64,000 nt of DNA from Watersipora subatra (GCF_963576615.1 NC_088708.1:29209191-29273190), one strand, 5' to 3'; shown: positions 23,801-35,172, counted from the stretch's first letter. Notes: a model not told the origin generated them from the letters alone. Numbers and translations: made by a program.

Positions 23801-25169
23801 ACGTCAATCTATGCTCTCACCTTCTTATCCAACACCGTGTTAGATAAAAACTTGAAGGCTTACTTTGATTATCTGCCCTATAAAATGAAACAGAAAATGT
23901 GAATGATCCTCAGTAAAATAATATTTCTGTAAAAATCAAATCAGCAGGAAGTCATATTCAGCTATATCATCTATGCTGGTGTGTCAAGGATATATATCAT
24001 CTCATAACAATTCTCATTTTATTGGCCATTCTACCTAAATTTGCTGCATATACAGTCCTGTGCAAAAGTATAAGATCGCCTACAATAGTCTAGTATTTCT
24101 AAAATACCTTATATATTATATTATAACTAGTTGTAATTTGTCTTGAAAAAGGACAATAATACAAAAACTTAGTATCATTTTAATGCTCAGAATCTTCTCT
24201 ATCTGTTTTTCATATCTACTAGTCTCTGAAAACACTTGCTGTTACGTTGCTCAGCAGTATGTAATGTAAATATTTTTACTAAATGCTGTTTTGTGAAAGG
24301 TGCTTAAACTATCAAAATTACCTGAATATATACTTCTAGGGAAGTAAAAATGACAAACATTTAAGAAAACTTCAAAGTAACTCGCAAACGATACAATAAG
24401 ATCACGGAAAAATGTTTGTTTTTCAAATTGAAGGAATATATTTTTATCATATATGTTATATTAAAGTTATTGTATTTTTGTCAACTATAATGGCTTATTG
24501 AGACCTATGGTTCAGGCTTATAAAAATTATTAGGCGGTCCTATACTTCTGTACATAACTGTGGAGAAGCGATGTGTCAGAACTAGGAAGTTCCTATCTTT
24601 GTGTACATTGTTTAAACATTTTCAATGCCCTGGCTGCTTGCAATTTAATAATAGTTTATATCCGCTCACAGGTTTGATAATATTATATATCCTCCCACAG
24701 GTTTGATAAGAAAAAGAAGACCAAGAGCTATATGCAGGCGATAGACGAAGCGAAGCGGGATGCTGTCATGAATGAACAATATTTACAGACACTTGAGGAG
24801 CCAGACGATGAAGAGGTGGCTCCTACTCTACCCAATGATTCTTTATCTACGGCAGCAATTGGTTCCTCACCAGCCGTGACCGATCAGTCGGGGCATGTCC
24901 CAGACTCAGACTTACATTCTGTGCCTGACCATAGTGGAGAAGAAAATTCCTATAATTCAGGCCACGATTCACCTTCTCTTCTCATCGATGCCTTTTTAAG
25001 AACGAATGAGCAGAGTACGAATCATCTGTCTACCCAGTTTAGTGATGACTATGTCGGCTCTGGCAACCCGATTCCACAGGCTACAACTACTGATAACGAT
25101 GATGAGGAGTTAGACGGATGTTTGACGATTTCGTTACCTTCTCCACAATCTCTTTTAAATAACCATTGA
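14686..25169 (+). CDS. PWWP2A: PWWP2A/PWWP2B-like PWWP-domain chromatin protein
   Basis: Vertebrate PWWP2A/B read H3K36-methylated, H2A.Z-containing nucleosomes and bind a NuRD subcomplex in the nucleus. Four exons, 14686-14867, 20498-20635, 22750-23760 and 24701-25169, join in a constant phase (AG|G or AG|T) to give 600 codons, 599 aa. Residues about 28-75 resemble the conserved PWWP2 N-terminal block (VNIIVATKSALV...GVLLDAS, then IGP). A CxxC pair (C157, C160) and a Lys/Arg-rich nuclear-localisation stretch (about 214-236) follow. The PWWP domain begins near 378 with FPWWP at 391-395. The acidic Ser/Thr-rich C-terminal tail is longer than in human PWWP2A from memory. Exon 2 is the least certain, because it rests on a pyrimidine-poor TAG acceptor. 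An in-frame TGA at 14653-14655 precedes the ATG. Confidence 0.85.
15180..15374 (+). pseudogene. LINE reverse-transcriptase fragment
   Basis: The frame contains VGASQISVLRPLSFLLYIND, a decayed form of the non-LTR reverse-transcriptase block (V)PQGSxLGPLLFLLYIND. The FADD catalytic block expected about 20 residues later is replaced by LVNN, so it is dead. It lies in PWWP2-like intron 1, same strand. Confidence 0.65.
15478..15650. mobile_element. 173-bp MITE with ACCTGCCAAC ends
   Basis: Starts ACCTGCCAACTCTCACGCAT and ends GGGTTGGCAGGT, an inverted repeat. Inside, CTCACGCA and GCCCCAAAA-type blocks recur. No coding capacity as a real gene; the frame at 15422-15658 simply crosses it. In PWWP2-like intron 1. 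Confidence 0.65.
16196..18239. repeat. Dispersed repeat family H, copy 2, split by element family J
   Basis: Left part 16196-16649 starts CAGTGCACACACCCCC and right part 18024-18239 ends near 'ctctatacgacatttttgcc'. Copies 1 and 3 read straight across the junction ('cacatagtac' to 'atgttacatttt'), so the middle is a later insertion. In PWWP2-like intron 1. Confidence 0.65.
16650..18023. mobile_element. Nested element family J, copy 1
   Basis: Inserted in repeat H copy 2. Its right end is GTATTCAATTAGAGGTTTTA followed by CGG. The left end has the inverted partner CTATTTGAATGCCA but lacks the last few bases. The interior is matched in reverse by 47448-49303. Several GGCGGTCAAATGGAGGTGG-like units recur near the right end. 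No recognised transposase. Confidence 0.6.
18262..18610. repeat. ATGGAAAT-rich tandem array, first copy
   Basis: Imperfect repeats of TTATGGAAATGGAAATAATA. It begins after 'gatcagggatcgctaaa'. The same leader and array recur from 18708, so the whole block is duplicated. The frame 18447-18689 is a by-product. Confidence 0.75.
18773..19552. mobile_element. pogo/Tigger-like MITE with TA target duplication (780 bp)
   Basis: Ends CAGTCAAACATGGATAACTC and, read inward from the right, CAGTGAAACATGGATAACTC. Flanked by TA on both sides. The sister array at 18262 onward shows the empty site (ATAAATATTTCCATAA). Several 'ttcgagttatc' motifs recur subterminally. Non-autonomous. Confidence 0.8.
19553..19840. 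repeat. ATGGAAAT-rich tandem array, second copy (right part)
   Basis: Continues the 18708-18772 segment after the inserted pogo-like element. Units resemble GGAAATGTTATGGAAATGG. In PWWP2-like intron 1. Confidence 0.75.
20498..20635 (+). CDS. PWWP2A: PWWP2-like exon 2 (residues 61-106)
   Basis: Chosen because acceptor ATTGTAG, starting at 20498, restores the frame: AG plus T gives Ser, then IGPALVKLASREK, recalling FGPHGIPVTVFPKRE in human PWWP2A. It ends at PPYEQ plus AG before GTATCA. The acceptor has a weak pyrimidine tract. Other AG sites upstream give a wrong phase. Confidence 0.6.
20636..22749 (+). other. PWWP2-like intron 2, no feature seen
   Basis: About 2.1 kb of AT-rich intron between exons 2 and 3. 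I saw no repeat array, transposon end or conserved frame in it. Confidence 0.5.
22750..23760 (+). CDS. PWWP2A: PWWP2-like exon 3 with the PWWP domain (residues 107-443)
   Basis: Acceptor TGTTGCAG, donor GTATGT. It carries LRERRKNSKGKLFLCSMCR, a TPPIRISFKSPEG motif, the lysine-rich nuclear-localisation segment, Ser-rich linkers and the PWWP core (DVIWGKIVGFPWWPGRV, then DWYCSPT and LEDFPK). The longer reading frame starting at 22724 runs through the acceptor and is not the real start. Confidence 0.93.
24701..25169 (+). CDS. PWWP2A: PWWP2-like last exon (residues 444-599)
   Basis: Acceptor CCTCCCACAG. The split Arg joins RFDKKKKTKSYMQAIDEAKR, matching the post-PWWP helix of PWWP2 proteins (FNKKRKGLYRKAI). 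The rest is acidic, rich in Ser and Asp, and ends at TGA 25167-25169. A near copy of the acceptor lies 29 bp upstream (see findings). Confidence 0.9.
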
Positions 25170-25852
25170 TATATCACCCCACATAGAAATTATCTATGCA
25201 TTGAAGCACCAGTAATTGGAGGTCATTGTTTCTCAAAATATCAATGTTATACATGCATGTACCTATTTACTATCTCCTTTGGTGATGCAATCTGTCTTCT
25301 GCTGTACATAAAACCTCTCTACTTGTTTACATATGTAGAAAGATCTTATTTTCTGTACATAATGTCCCTTTTAATTACATTATGATATACATATATACAC
25401 ATGCTGCAATATCTTGCGTTCATTTTTCATCTTTGTCTATATCATGGCATCTCATGATCCTAATAATAGTATTTGTCTGCCTTCTGTAGTTATATATTGT
25501 GTAACCAATTGGAAGTCCTTCAAGTGCAGTAGAAGTAATACTCCAATATTTAACATGAAAAGCTTAATCAAATTATATGATGAGTGTAGTAAGGTACATG
25601 TGGCATATCTTTATTAAGGAGTTATCATTCCCTCTTAAAAGGTCTGGTTAGGAATGGCCCTTTGGGGTATCCAAAACTGGAGGAAAAGGCACCAACAGGT
25701 TTAAAGTTAACGATTGGATCATTCTATCGGTAAATTTCCTTTTTCTTGAATTCAAGCAGACACGTGTCTATGAATTTTTATCTACTTGCAGCATGACCGG
25801 CAGCCAATTAATTTAATAACATTGTACATGTAGTTGCTTACTCAGCTCTATG

Positions 25853-25962
25853 ACACGGCTCTATGACACGGCTCTATGACACGGCTCTATGACACGGCTC
25901 TATGACACGGCTCTATGACACGGCTCTATGACACGGCTCTATGACACGGCTCTATGACACGC
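25853..25962. repeat. 13-bp minisatellite
   Basis: About 9 near-identical units of CTCTATGACACGG, about 0.7 kb downstream of the PWWP2-like stop; possibly in its 3' UTR. The high identity suggests recent expansion. Confidence 0.9.
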
Positions 25963-26726
25963 TGTTATTCTGACAACTAGCCAACAACAGGTTTAGCATG
26001 AGACAATTTCAAAATGCCTACTTTATACAATTTACGTTCCTTGTCTAAAATAACAAATACTTAATTCATTAAGTTCAAAATAGATTGTGGAATAATTAAT
26101 TACATTAGACAACTGGTGTTTTTATAGTTTTGTAAAGAAGCATTTGTTTGTTGACGACTCAGACAACTCAAGGAAAGTTAATTTTAAACAAAGGAAAGTT
26201 AAGCCGGTGTGAGAAAAGTAGAATTCGATAGAATTCATATTCGGTACAGAAGTGTCACACAGGATGAGTTGTTGTTGTTGCTGTTGTTGTTGAGTGCTAA
26301 TATATTAATAAAATTTCGACATAGTGCTATAATTGTGGTATGGCTCTGTAGATGTTATGGCTCTGACTACAAAAATGTTGACGTATTTTGCTCAGTGTGG
26401 CATCACTTCTTACTCTTTTACTATAAAGCTGGTAGACCATCAGTGATACTATCCACTACACATTTTATTGATGTTGTTTTTGTATAAAATATCGCTCTTT
26501 CAAATCAATATTCACTTACCTTAGTATGAGAGTATGATGAGTATCAATACATAGTATTTAGCATGACGACATTTTAGTGTTGACATGTGCAAATATTCTA
26601 TGCATTGTCTTGAAAGCAAGCAGCTTAGAACTCTGCTTGCAAAGGCATTTGATTTGTCTTAGTTTAGGCCCAATGTTAAACATATTAGTAACAATATTCA
26701 GTGCTGGCACTATTCATGGTCTAGAC

Positions 26727-27267
26727 CAGGGATGGCCAAATGATTTTGGCCAGGATCCGTTACAGCCGAATCTGATGCATTAAAGATCCACAACGAGCTG
26801 AAGATGTGCATTTTTATTTTTTACCATTCATAAACATGAAATTACTTATGCACATCTTAAAGCGAGGCCTCAAACACGATTTGAAAACTTTTTGCTTATA
26901 TAAATAATTTGACTATAAATCAGTGAATGAATGTGCTGCAATAAATATGCCTGATATCAGTGAGAAAATGATGAGTGGGGCTTTGACATCACAATACTAT
27001 CAAAACGCGGTTTTTTGCTACTGCTAGCGACTCTTAAAGTTCATGAAAGTGAGTATTTGTGAGTAGTGTTCTATGATTGCTTTTTACAAAACTTATTGAT
27101 GAAAACAACGAATTTACAAAAATTCTAAGAAAAGTTTACAAAAAATCTTTTAAACCAAATTTTTAAAAAATACTTCAAAAACTCTTTTTGACAGGCAACT
27201 TGAAATATCCACACAAAAACTACAAAGATCTGCATTTAAATCTAGATCTGCCATTTGACCATAGGTG
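26727..27267. mobile_element. hAT-type MITE with 8-bp target duplication (541 bp)
   Basis: Exact 8-bp duplication GTCTAGAC at 26719-26726 and 27268-27275. Ends are CAGGGATGGCCAAATGATTT and, inward from the right, CACCTATGGTCAAATGGCAG. CAGGGRTGGCCAA ends plus 8-bp duplications are typical of hAT elements. No transposase, so non-autonomous. Confidence 0.85.
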
Positions 27268-27437
27268 GTCTAGACATACATGTAAGTTGAATAATTTGTC
27301 TTCCATATAAATGTACCAATAACAATTCATTTTGCTTAAATGTTCTTTTCAATTATTTTTGAAACTTTCCATTTACCACTGCTACACTATATAATTTTTG
27401 ATTACCATTAGCATCATGCTCTCATCCATCATGATGC

Positions 27438-27557
27438 TAGCCTGTCTTGACAAACTGTTGTTGCAAAGTTGTACCCCCCCTTGAGCGGGCTGAGCAAAAC
27501 AATAGTTTTGTTTTGCTCGCCGCTCTTACCGGGGGACAACTCCGCAGAAACAGGCTA
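27438..27557. mobile_element. 120-bp foldback/MITE hairpin
   Basis: Begins TAGCCTGT and ends ACAGGCTA. The inner arms pair strongly (GAGCAAAACAA against TTGTTTTGCTC, and CCCCC against GGGGG). Almost the whole length forms one stem. Confidence 0.75.
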
Positions 27558-28227
27558 CCATCATGCACGCATTGTTAGTATTTTTCTGGACCACATTCAT
27601 CCACCACTATTATAGTTTTTCATTTAACGGCAGCGAATAGTTCCACCAGATTTGGAAAACTATGATGGCTAATGATGCAGTTATCTATCGTTGTTCTCAA
27701 CACAAAGCTCAACTTGATAAATTAATAAAATAGTATTTTTCAAGTGTAGACTTACTTTAAGAAAAGAAATTTGGTGAAACATTACATCAGAGAGAGATAG
27801 AAAGAGTGCAGATGAAGGGCATGAAACGAACCAATCAAAGACAGTTAGAAAGTAATTGGTCATTGTTGAATCTCTCTAACAGCTATGGCTAAACGGCAAT
27901 TCTTGCTCTTTGTGTATTTTATAGATCTTTAAAGCTTGATTTTCAAATTTCGCTTTTAAATTAGTTTTCTCTCTTTGAAAATTTTTGTTAGTTAATTTTT
28001 TTCATTCAATTCAAATCTTAGTAATTCTTAGTGAACTCATACTAAAAATTATCATATTTTTTTAACGCTTTTGTAAATTGAAAGCATTATGCAACATCAT
28101 TATAAAGAGCACACAATTTGAGGCAGTTGAAGATCTTTGAAATGAGTTAACAGCGATTTGATGAAACTAAGACTCGGAGGTTTAACTTCAACTGTGGGTC
28201 TCTAATTATTTGGATAATTTCAAAGCT

Positions 28228-28570
28228 ATATATCAAACAGGTATATGTCAAACCTATACCTGTCAAGGTCTATGTCGAACTTATACTTGTCAAGGTTCAT
28301 GTCAAACCTATACTTGTCAAGGTATATGTTGAACCTATACCTGTCAAGGTTCATGTCGAACCTATATCTGTCAAAGTATATGTCAAACCTATACCTGTCA
28401 AGGTCTATGTCGAACCTATACCTGTCAAGGTTCATGTCAAACCTATATCTGTCAAAGTATATGTCAAACCTATACCTGTCAAGGTCTATGTCAAACTTAT
28501 ACTTGTCAAGGTTCATGTCGAACCTATATCTGTCAAAGTATATGTCAAACCTATACCTGTCAAGGTATGT
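28228..28570. repeat. 27-bp minisatellite
   Basis: About 12 units of CCTATACCTGTCAAGGTCTA plus TGTCGAA. Alternating variants suggest a 54-bp higher-order unit. Because 27 is a multiple of 3, both strands stay open (28226-28516 and 28245-28583), but there is no sign of a real gene. Confidence 0.9.
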
Positions 28571-29689
28571 CTATTTGAGTTGATTGACTAAATGTTACGC
28601 CTTTTGTATAATTCTTGTATGGCATAATTTGGAAAACATTTATTATTTAGTAATTTTTTATTCATTGGCTACTGATCAATATCAGTGGTATTTATCTGTC
28701 TCCACTCTAAATTACTGTTGTCGTGCCAACTACTTCCACTAGCATTGTAATACGTGGCATACCGAGCTCGGTGTCTCACTTTCAGATTTGTTAGCTATTG
28801 GTACTGCATGGGTATTGTGGCACTTGTAAATTGTAGTAGATAAAATGCTTTCATTAAATTTCATTTATGTATCATTGTGTATAATTTTGTTTGTTTGAAG
28901 AATGTTCATCACTTACATGTACAGCATATTTCGAGTTCTTAGAAATTATTTAGAGAAGAAAAGACATTACTAGAGTTATCTTCTCTCCTTGTATTGACTG
29001 ATACCATTGTTTCTCAAGCCGATGAAAAGCATGCAAGTCATATGGCCTATCATTTGTCAACCTTATAAGTTAAACTTTACTATTTAAAGAATCTTCTCTG
29101 ATCAAAGAGTTGTTCATTATCAGATTTTAAACCTGTGCGAAACGTCCTTCTTGTGGTTGTCCGTTACATGGCTATTTGTAACTTTCTATTTTGGAGCACA
29201 TGCTACAGCAGCTATAAGACATTTGACTCACTGCAATATATTTATGAGCAGGTTTTGGCCTAATCAACTACTCAACGAGCATCTTTGTTTAGCTACTTTT
29301 GTTTTATGATGAAGTTTTATTAAGAATCTATGTGTGTGATTCAAATTATATTTTGCAGTCTTTTGCGATGATGAAGATGGTCATTAATAGGAACAATGCT
29401 TTATAGTATTTGCCTAGGCAGGTATGTTATACAGTCTTCTCAACAAGGGGAGAACAATTATCTCTCGATGTGGTGAATTGGCAGGTTAGCACTTGATATT
29501 CGTGGGAGTTCTTACTCCGAAATAAGTTTTACAAAACAAATATAGAACTTTAAGTTTTGATGTTAGGACGTCTAGAAAGGAGAGTTTTTCTGTTGCCGCT
29601 GTTTAGACATAATGACATCAATTACAGCCTGTTGCGCCTGCAGACTATGACTACAGGTGCTATGACTATGTTTACCTGCAGCATACTAT

Positions 29690-30044
29690 GACTATATATA
29701 TATATATATTACTTTATTGGCAATAATTTCATTTAACAAATAGAAATGTTTTTCAAATTAGGTCATACAACAATAGTAAAACAAAAAACAAAAAAAAGGG
29801 AAAAAAGCAACAGTTAGCCATTAAAATTGAATAAATAGTCTGACAAATAGTGTTTAAAATGCCTTTCTCTGCTAAGAGAACGGATATTTAGTGGAAGATT
29901 GTTAAAGCAGCTGGCAATGACATTTTCAAAATGATTGGTAGTGATTGTATGCAATTTGTTCATATCACGTAAGTTGAAATGAGTTGAGAACCTGTAAATG
30001 TCATGTAAAAAACGAGGACACAAACCAAAAAAATCTTGAAACAT
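29690..30044 (-). pseudogene. LINE 3' end (C-terminus of ORF2 plus tail)
   Basis: The minus-strand frame 29814-30044 reads like the end of a non-LTR ORF2 (NLRDMNKLHTITTNHFENVI, then FNNLPLNIRSL...FKHYLSDYLF). Downstream come AATAAAG and a (TA)n tract, as in elements that end in a microsatellite tail. The 5' part is absent, as expected for a truncated insertion. Confidence 0.65.
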
Positions 30045-31716
30045 TGAATTGAAGTAAAAACTAAAGACTACACGGGTAGTTTTAAATATAATCTTTTAAA
30101 AGGAAAGCATTTCAATTTTATAAAACAGTCAAGTTTTTCATAATATAGCTTCTTGTTTAGTGATCAAACATCCATCTGCTAGTGTGGACTTGTAATAGCT
30201 AATGGCTATAACTGTACACAGGAAAGGGCAAAAGTACATGTGAGCAAATCTGGAGAAGTATGTATCTTTGACTATGTAGATTCAGTCGAAAGACTATCAG
30301 ATGACAGCTGTTGGGCACTAAATGTACAGTATGCTACTAAAATACAAGCTGAAGCAAATAATATTTATATGAATACATGTATATCAATGCTAATTTGTAG
30401 GGTAAAATATTGAGAAACTTAAGAATATTTGACAACTATCTCTGAAACCCTTGTTGGCATAGCGTCGCTGTCAGGCAGCACCGCAGTCAGCAGACCCTTC
30501 GTATAATGGCAATTAAAGAAAAGGAAATATATATCATGATATTAGCGACAGCTAAACTCCGGCCTTTGTGTGAGCTGAATGCAAGTGTATGCGTTGCTAG
30601 ACCACAGATCATTGCTTGTGATGATTGCTCGTTACTAAATAATTTTATTTCGCTAGTTTCTATAGAGCTTATATAAATTTACGTGCTGGAAAGAACCCTG
30701 CACTGTTTGTTCATTGAAATAGGCATTGATTATGAGAGGATTTGTGCATTCATTCACATAGAAACGGAATGGCTAGGAATATGCGTATATAAACATCTCT
30801 CAGAGTCTCTCTAGCCACAAGCAACAGCCTCAGCAGCTCCAAAGCAACTACATGGGAGCGCAGCAGCAATTCATTGCTGATTTCTTCAGTCAAGCGTCTA
30901 GCCAACTGCCATTAGACAAATCTGAGTTGTATTTAGCTACCTAATTGCAAATTATATAACTCTCGGCCGGCTCTAAAGTTTGGGTAAGTAACTCAGTCGA
31001 CTGGAGCGATGAGGAGATGACAGAGAGTAATGGTTGCGTGATGTTGCGTAGGCGTTGTGCACAGAGTAATTTTCTTCTGTGAATATCGTCTGCACAGCCT
31101 CAACGCATATCTTTGGCAGCGTATTAACTTGACAGCAAAGCCTGCTTCCTATAGGCTAAGGAGAGCATCACTTGGAAAACATTGGTAAGAACTATCTACT
31201 ATATATCGCAAGCATATGCGCATTCTCGCATTGAAATATGTGTAGTTGCCAACAACTTTGGATCTAATACAATCGTATGTAAGTCAGCGCATGGCTAGCC
31301 TATCCTTATTCATATCTATGATAACTCATACAATCCAATATTCGTCTTAGCTTCCGTTTTGTTGATCGCAATATTGCCCTACTTAGGATGGAGGACTAGA
31401 AATGCTCCCATTAAAACTAACTTGGCTGTCCAGACAGACAATATCATCATGTATACAGCTGGTTGAAATTGGCTTGCCTATTTAGTATGATGTAGTATGG
31501 TTAGGATGGCTTGACTAGCATAGCTGAACAGACATGGTTACGACTGACATTGAACTTACATGACTGGATGTGGCATGACATGAACTGGTATGTTTAGACA
31601 TTGATATAATATGAATACAACGTGTGGTAAATTGTCAAGGTTCATAATATTTCCTTGCAAAATCTTCATAAGAGTTACAAAACAAGAATTTGGTCACAAC
31701 TTGTACATTTGACTGA

Positions 31717-32045
31717 TTGTAATATGTGCTTGTAATAAGGGCTTGTAATATGTGATTGTAATACGGGCTTATAATATGTGATTGTAATACGGGCTTGCAA
31801 TATGTGAATGTAATATGTGATTAAAATACGTGCTTGTAATATGGGTTTGTAATATGGGAATGTAATACGGGCTTGTAATGTGTTGTTGCAATACGCATTT
31901 GTAATATGCGATAGCAATATGGGCTGGCAATATGTGATCGTAACATGGGCTTGCAATATACGATTGTAATACGGGCTTGCAATATGTGATTGTAATACGG
32001 GCTTGTAACATGTGATTGTAATAAGTGCTTGTAATATGTAATAGT
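31717..32045. repeat. 26-bp minisatellite
   Basis: About 12 units of CTTGTAATATGTGATTGTAA plus TACGGG, built from two related 13-mers. Three overlapping minus-strand frames are open only because the repeat lacks stops. Confidence 0.9.
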
Positions 32046-32754
32046 TGTCTTTCGATGTACTGAAACATTCAATAGACCAACTTAGAAATTTCTTATTAAG
32101 AAGTCACGCAATTTAAACCTCTTCAAATACATGAATAGCATTGTAAGCCTGATGAATATAACCACCTAATTATCCTCTTCAGCGAAGCTATGCTTGCTAT
32201 TGCTGATCACTTGATAATCTGGTTCTTTGCCAGATATAACCATGCCTTCGTTCATTTGCAGCTTTTTCATATACATTTATATAGCAATTCTATGATAGAA
32301 GCTTCTAGAATCGCATAACCAAACTAGACAATGAGTGTATAATAATAGATTATATTTGTACTGCTGTCAGTACAGTTATGATAGACTAGATGTTTGAAGT
32401 CCAATAAGCTAATCAGTGTCACCAGAAAGATTGTTAAATAGTATAGAACAATATATAAATAGTATTATAGAACGAGTAGCGGCATTGATGCAAACAAATG
32501 TTGCTAGGATAGTTTACTCTTAGGTTAGTAAACTAGAGTGAAATGAGATTGGTTTGATCTAGCCAATTCTCGAGCTGTTGTATTACACACAAGAAGCTTC
32601 ATTTTTGCATACCGCAAAAAGCACCAAGAGAATTCCTGTCGGCGCTTATTTACCTGATAAAATTGTCGCAACTTCTAAAAAGATGGCTTATCAAGTTTAT
32701 CAACTCTCTGTTATGAGTAGGCATATATGAAAGAATCATAAACATTCTATAAAC

Positions 32755-33010
32755 TCATTTTATGGTTAGCATTACTTTATGGTTAGTATCAATCCATGGT
32801 TAGCATCACTTTCTGGTTAGCATTAATCTATGTCTAGTATCAATCCATGGTTAGCATCAATCCATGGTTAGCATCACTTTATGGTTAGCATCACTTTATG
32901 GTTTGCATTACTCTATGGTGGTGTCACTTTATGGTTGCCATTACTCTATGGTTAGTATCACCCCATGGTCAGCATCACTCTATGGTTAGTATTACTCAAT
33001 GGTCGGTGTG
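32755..33010. repeat. 17-bp minisatellite
   Basis: About 14 imperfect units of ATGGTTAGCATCACTTT. Confidence 0.85.
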
Positions 33011-33334
33011 ATTCTACGATCATCCAACAATCACATGCTTTGCACGCACCAACCCTTGATATATATAAAAATTCCACTGACACTTTATTACATAACAACT
33101 CTCTAATTTAATAGTTTATATTCTCTTTTTACAATATTCCTGAAGCTTATGAATAATAACCTGTACATGTCAAAATAATCAATATAATATAATGCACTTG
33201 AGGGTATTTTATAAAAATTACAAATATTCTGGTCATCACCAAAAATTCCTACATGTAGTAAAAATTTTTTACTTTCTCTTGTATTTTGCTGCTTTATTGC
33301 AAGACAAACACGAGAACTTTTTAGATTAATAAAA

Positions 33335-34090
33335 CAGAGGTTCTACACAACCTAGCGTATCTCAGAGTACACGACGTAGCGTATCTCAGAGTACACAACC
33401 TAGCATATCTCAGAGTACACAACCTAGCGTATCTCAGACTACACGACCTAGCGTATCTCAGAGTACACAACCTAGCATATCTCAGAGTACACAACCTAGC
33501 GTATCTCAGACTACACAACCTAGCGTATCTCAGAGTACACAACCTAGTGTATCTCAGAGTACACAACCTAGCATATCTCAGAGTACACAACCTAGCATAT
33601 CTCAGAGTACACAACCTAGCATACCTCAGAATACACAACCTAGCGTATCTCAGAGTACACAACCTAGCGTATCTCAGAGTACACGACCTAGCGTATCTCA
33701 GAGTACACAACCTAGCATATCTCAGAGTACACAACCTAGCGTATCTTAGAGTACACAACCTAGCGTATCTCAGAATACACAACCTAGCGTATCTCAGAGT
33801 ACACAACCCAGCGTATCTCAGAATACACGACCTAGCGTATCTCAGAGTACACAACCTAGCATATCTCAGAGTACACAACCTAGCGTATCTCAGAATACAC
33901 AACCTAGCATATCTCAGAGTACACAACCCAGCATATCTCAGAATACACAACCTAGCATATCTCAGAGTACACAACCTAGCATATCTCAGAAGACACAACC
34001 TAGCATATCTCATAGTACACAACCTAGCATATCTCAGACTACACAACCTAGCATATCTCAGAATACACAACCTAGCATATCTCAGAGTTG
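33335..34090. repeat. 24-bp minisatellite (about 31 units)
   Basis: Unit CAGAGTACACAACCTAGCGT plus ATCT, highly similar over about 750 bp. As 24 is a multiple of 3 and has no stops, it stays open on both strands (294 aa minus, LRYARLCT units; 184 aa plus, YLRVHNLA units). No promoter, splice or family evidence for coding. Confidence 0.92.
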
Positions 34091-34309
34091 TGTTCTTGTG
34101 AGAACACGCGAGAAGCACGAATACAAGCGAGAAGCAATGAGTCTTGAGTGTGTGAGTCAATGATGCATCAGATTCATCTATCCTCATCTGTGATATGCAA
34201 TGCAAAACTAGGACTGCTCAAAAGAACTTTATAACTTTGTAAAGCAGCCTTTAGCTTTGGAGAATCTAAGATATTATAGGAATTGCAGCTCAAAATAAGT
34301 CTGGCCATT

Positions 34310-34610
34310 AGAAGAGGTTATGAAGAGTCAGCAGGTGATACCAAGAGAGAGGCAGTACTTATAGATACGAGGAGTCAGCAGGTGATGCCAAGAGAGAGGC
34401 AGTACTTATAGTTACGAGGAGTCAGCAGGTGATGCCAAGAGAGAGGCAGTACTTACAGTTAGGAATAAGCAGGTGATGCAAGAGAGAGGCAGTACTCATA
34501 GTTACAACGAGGCAGCAGGTGATGCCAAGAGAGAGGCAGTACTCATAGTTACGAGGAGTCAGCAGGTGACACCAAGCGAGAGACAGTACTTATAGTTATA
34601 AGCCGGTAAT
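34310..34610. repeat. About 47-bp minisatellite
   Basis: Six units around GAGTCAGCAGGTGATGCCAA followed by GAGAGAGGCAGTACTTATAG, about 0.9 kb past the RTCB stop on the 3' side. Confidence 0.88.
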
Positions 34611-35172
34611 GTAGTCAGCAGCTGAACGGAAGTAATCTTTATTAGCAAATACCACAAAATGTATATAATTTTTGCTACCCAAAAACTTTAGCCTAATTAT
34701 ATTCATTTATAATTATGAATTCCTGAAATAAACTTACAGTATAATTTTATTTGAGTTCACTTAAATATATTATTCTTTAAATGAGCTTTACATCCCATTA
34801 AAGGAATATTGATTGAGCAACAAAAGATTTTTGATAAAATCTCTAAATCTGTTGGCCATGTAGCAGCAAACATTAACAGGTGACACTGTGCAACATAATA
34901 ACATGTGGATAGAACCCCAGACAACTCCGAGATATACAGTTGTACAGCTACTGTGATATCACACCATTATAAGAATGGAAAGGATTGTTAACAATTGTAA
35001 TAACCAAATTTTAGCAATAAATGAAATATTTAGCCTTAGGTACAATGGACTCGTCTATAAATTGATAATTGAATTTTAGCCTGTAAACCAAAGTTACCTA
35101 TTGCAAAACTTCCTTAGAACCAAAATTGTATACGCTTTGAAAAAATCACAGCTGATATACTTGTTTATAAAT

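Noticed and set aside
26209..26487. Frame with a poly-Leu run as a possible signal peptide
   Set aside because: The Leu run is a TTG/CTG microsatellite; no conserved content follows.
28226..28583. 96-aa and 112-aa repeat frames (FDRYRFD and SNLYLSR units)
   Set aside because: 27-bp tandem repeat read on both strands; not a gene.
31675..32072. Three overlapping minus-strand frames rich in Ile, Thr and Tyr
   Set aside because: 26-bp minisatellite without stop codons in three frames.
33321..34205. 294-aa minus-strand and 184-aa plus-strand open frames
   Set aside because: Both are products of the 24-bp minisatellite; no splice, family or codon evidence.
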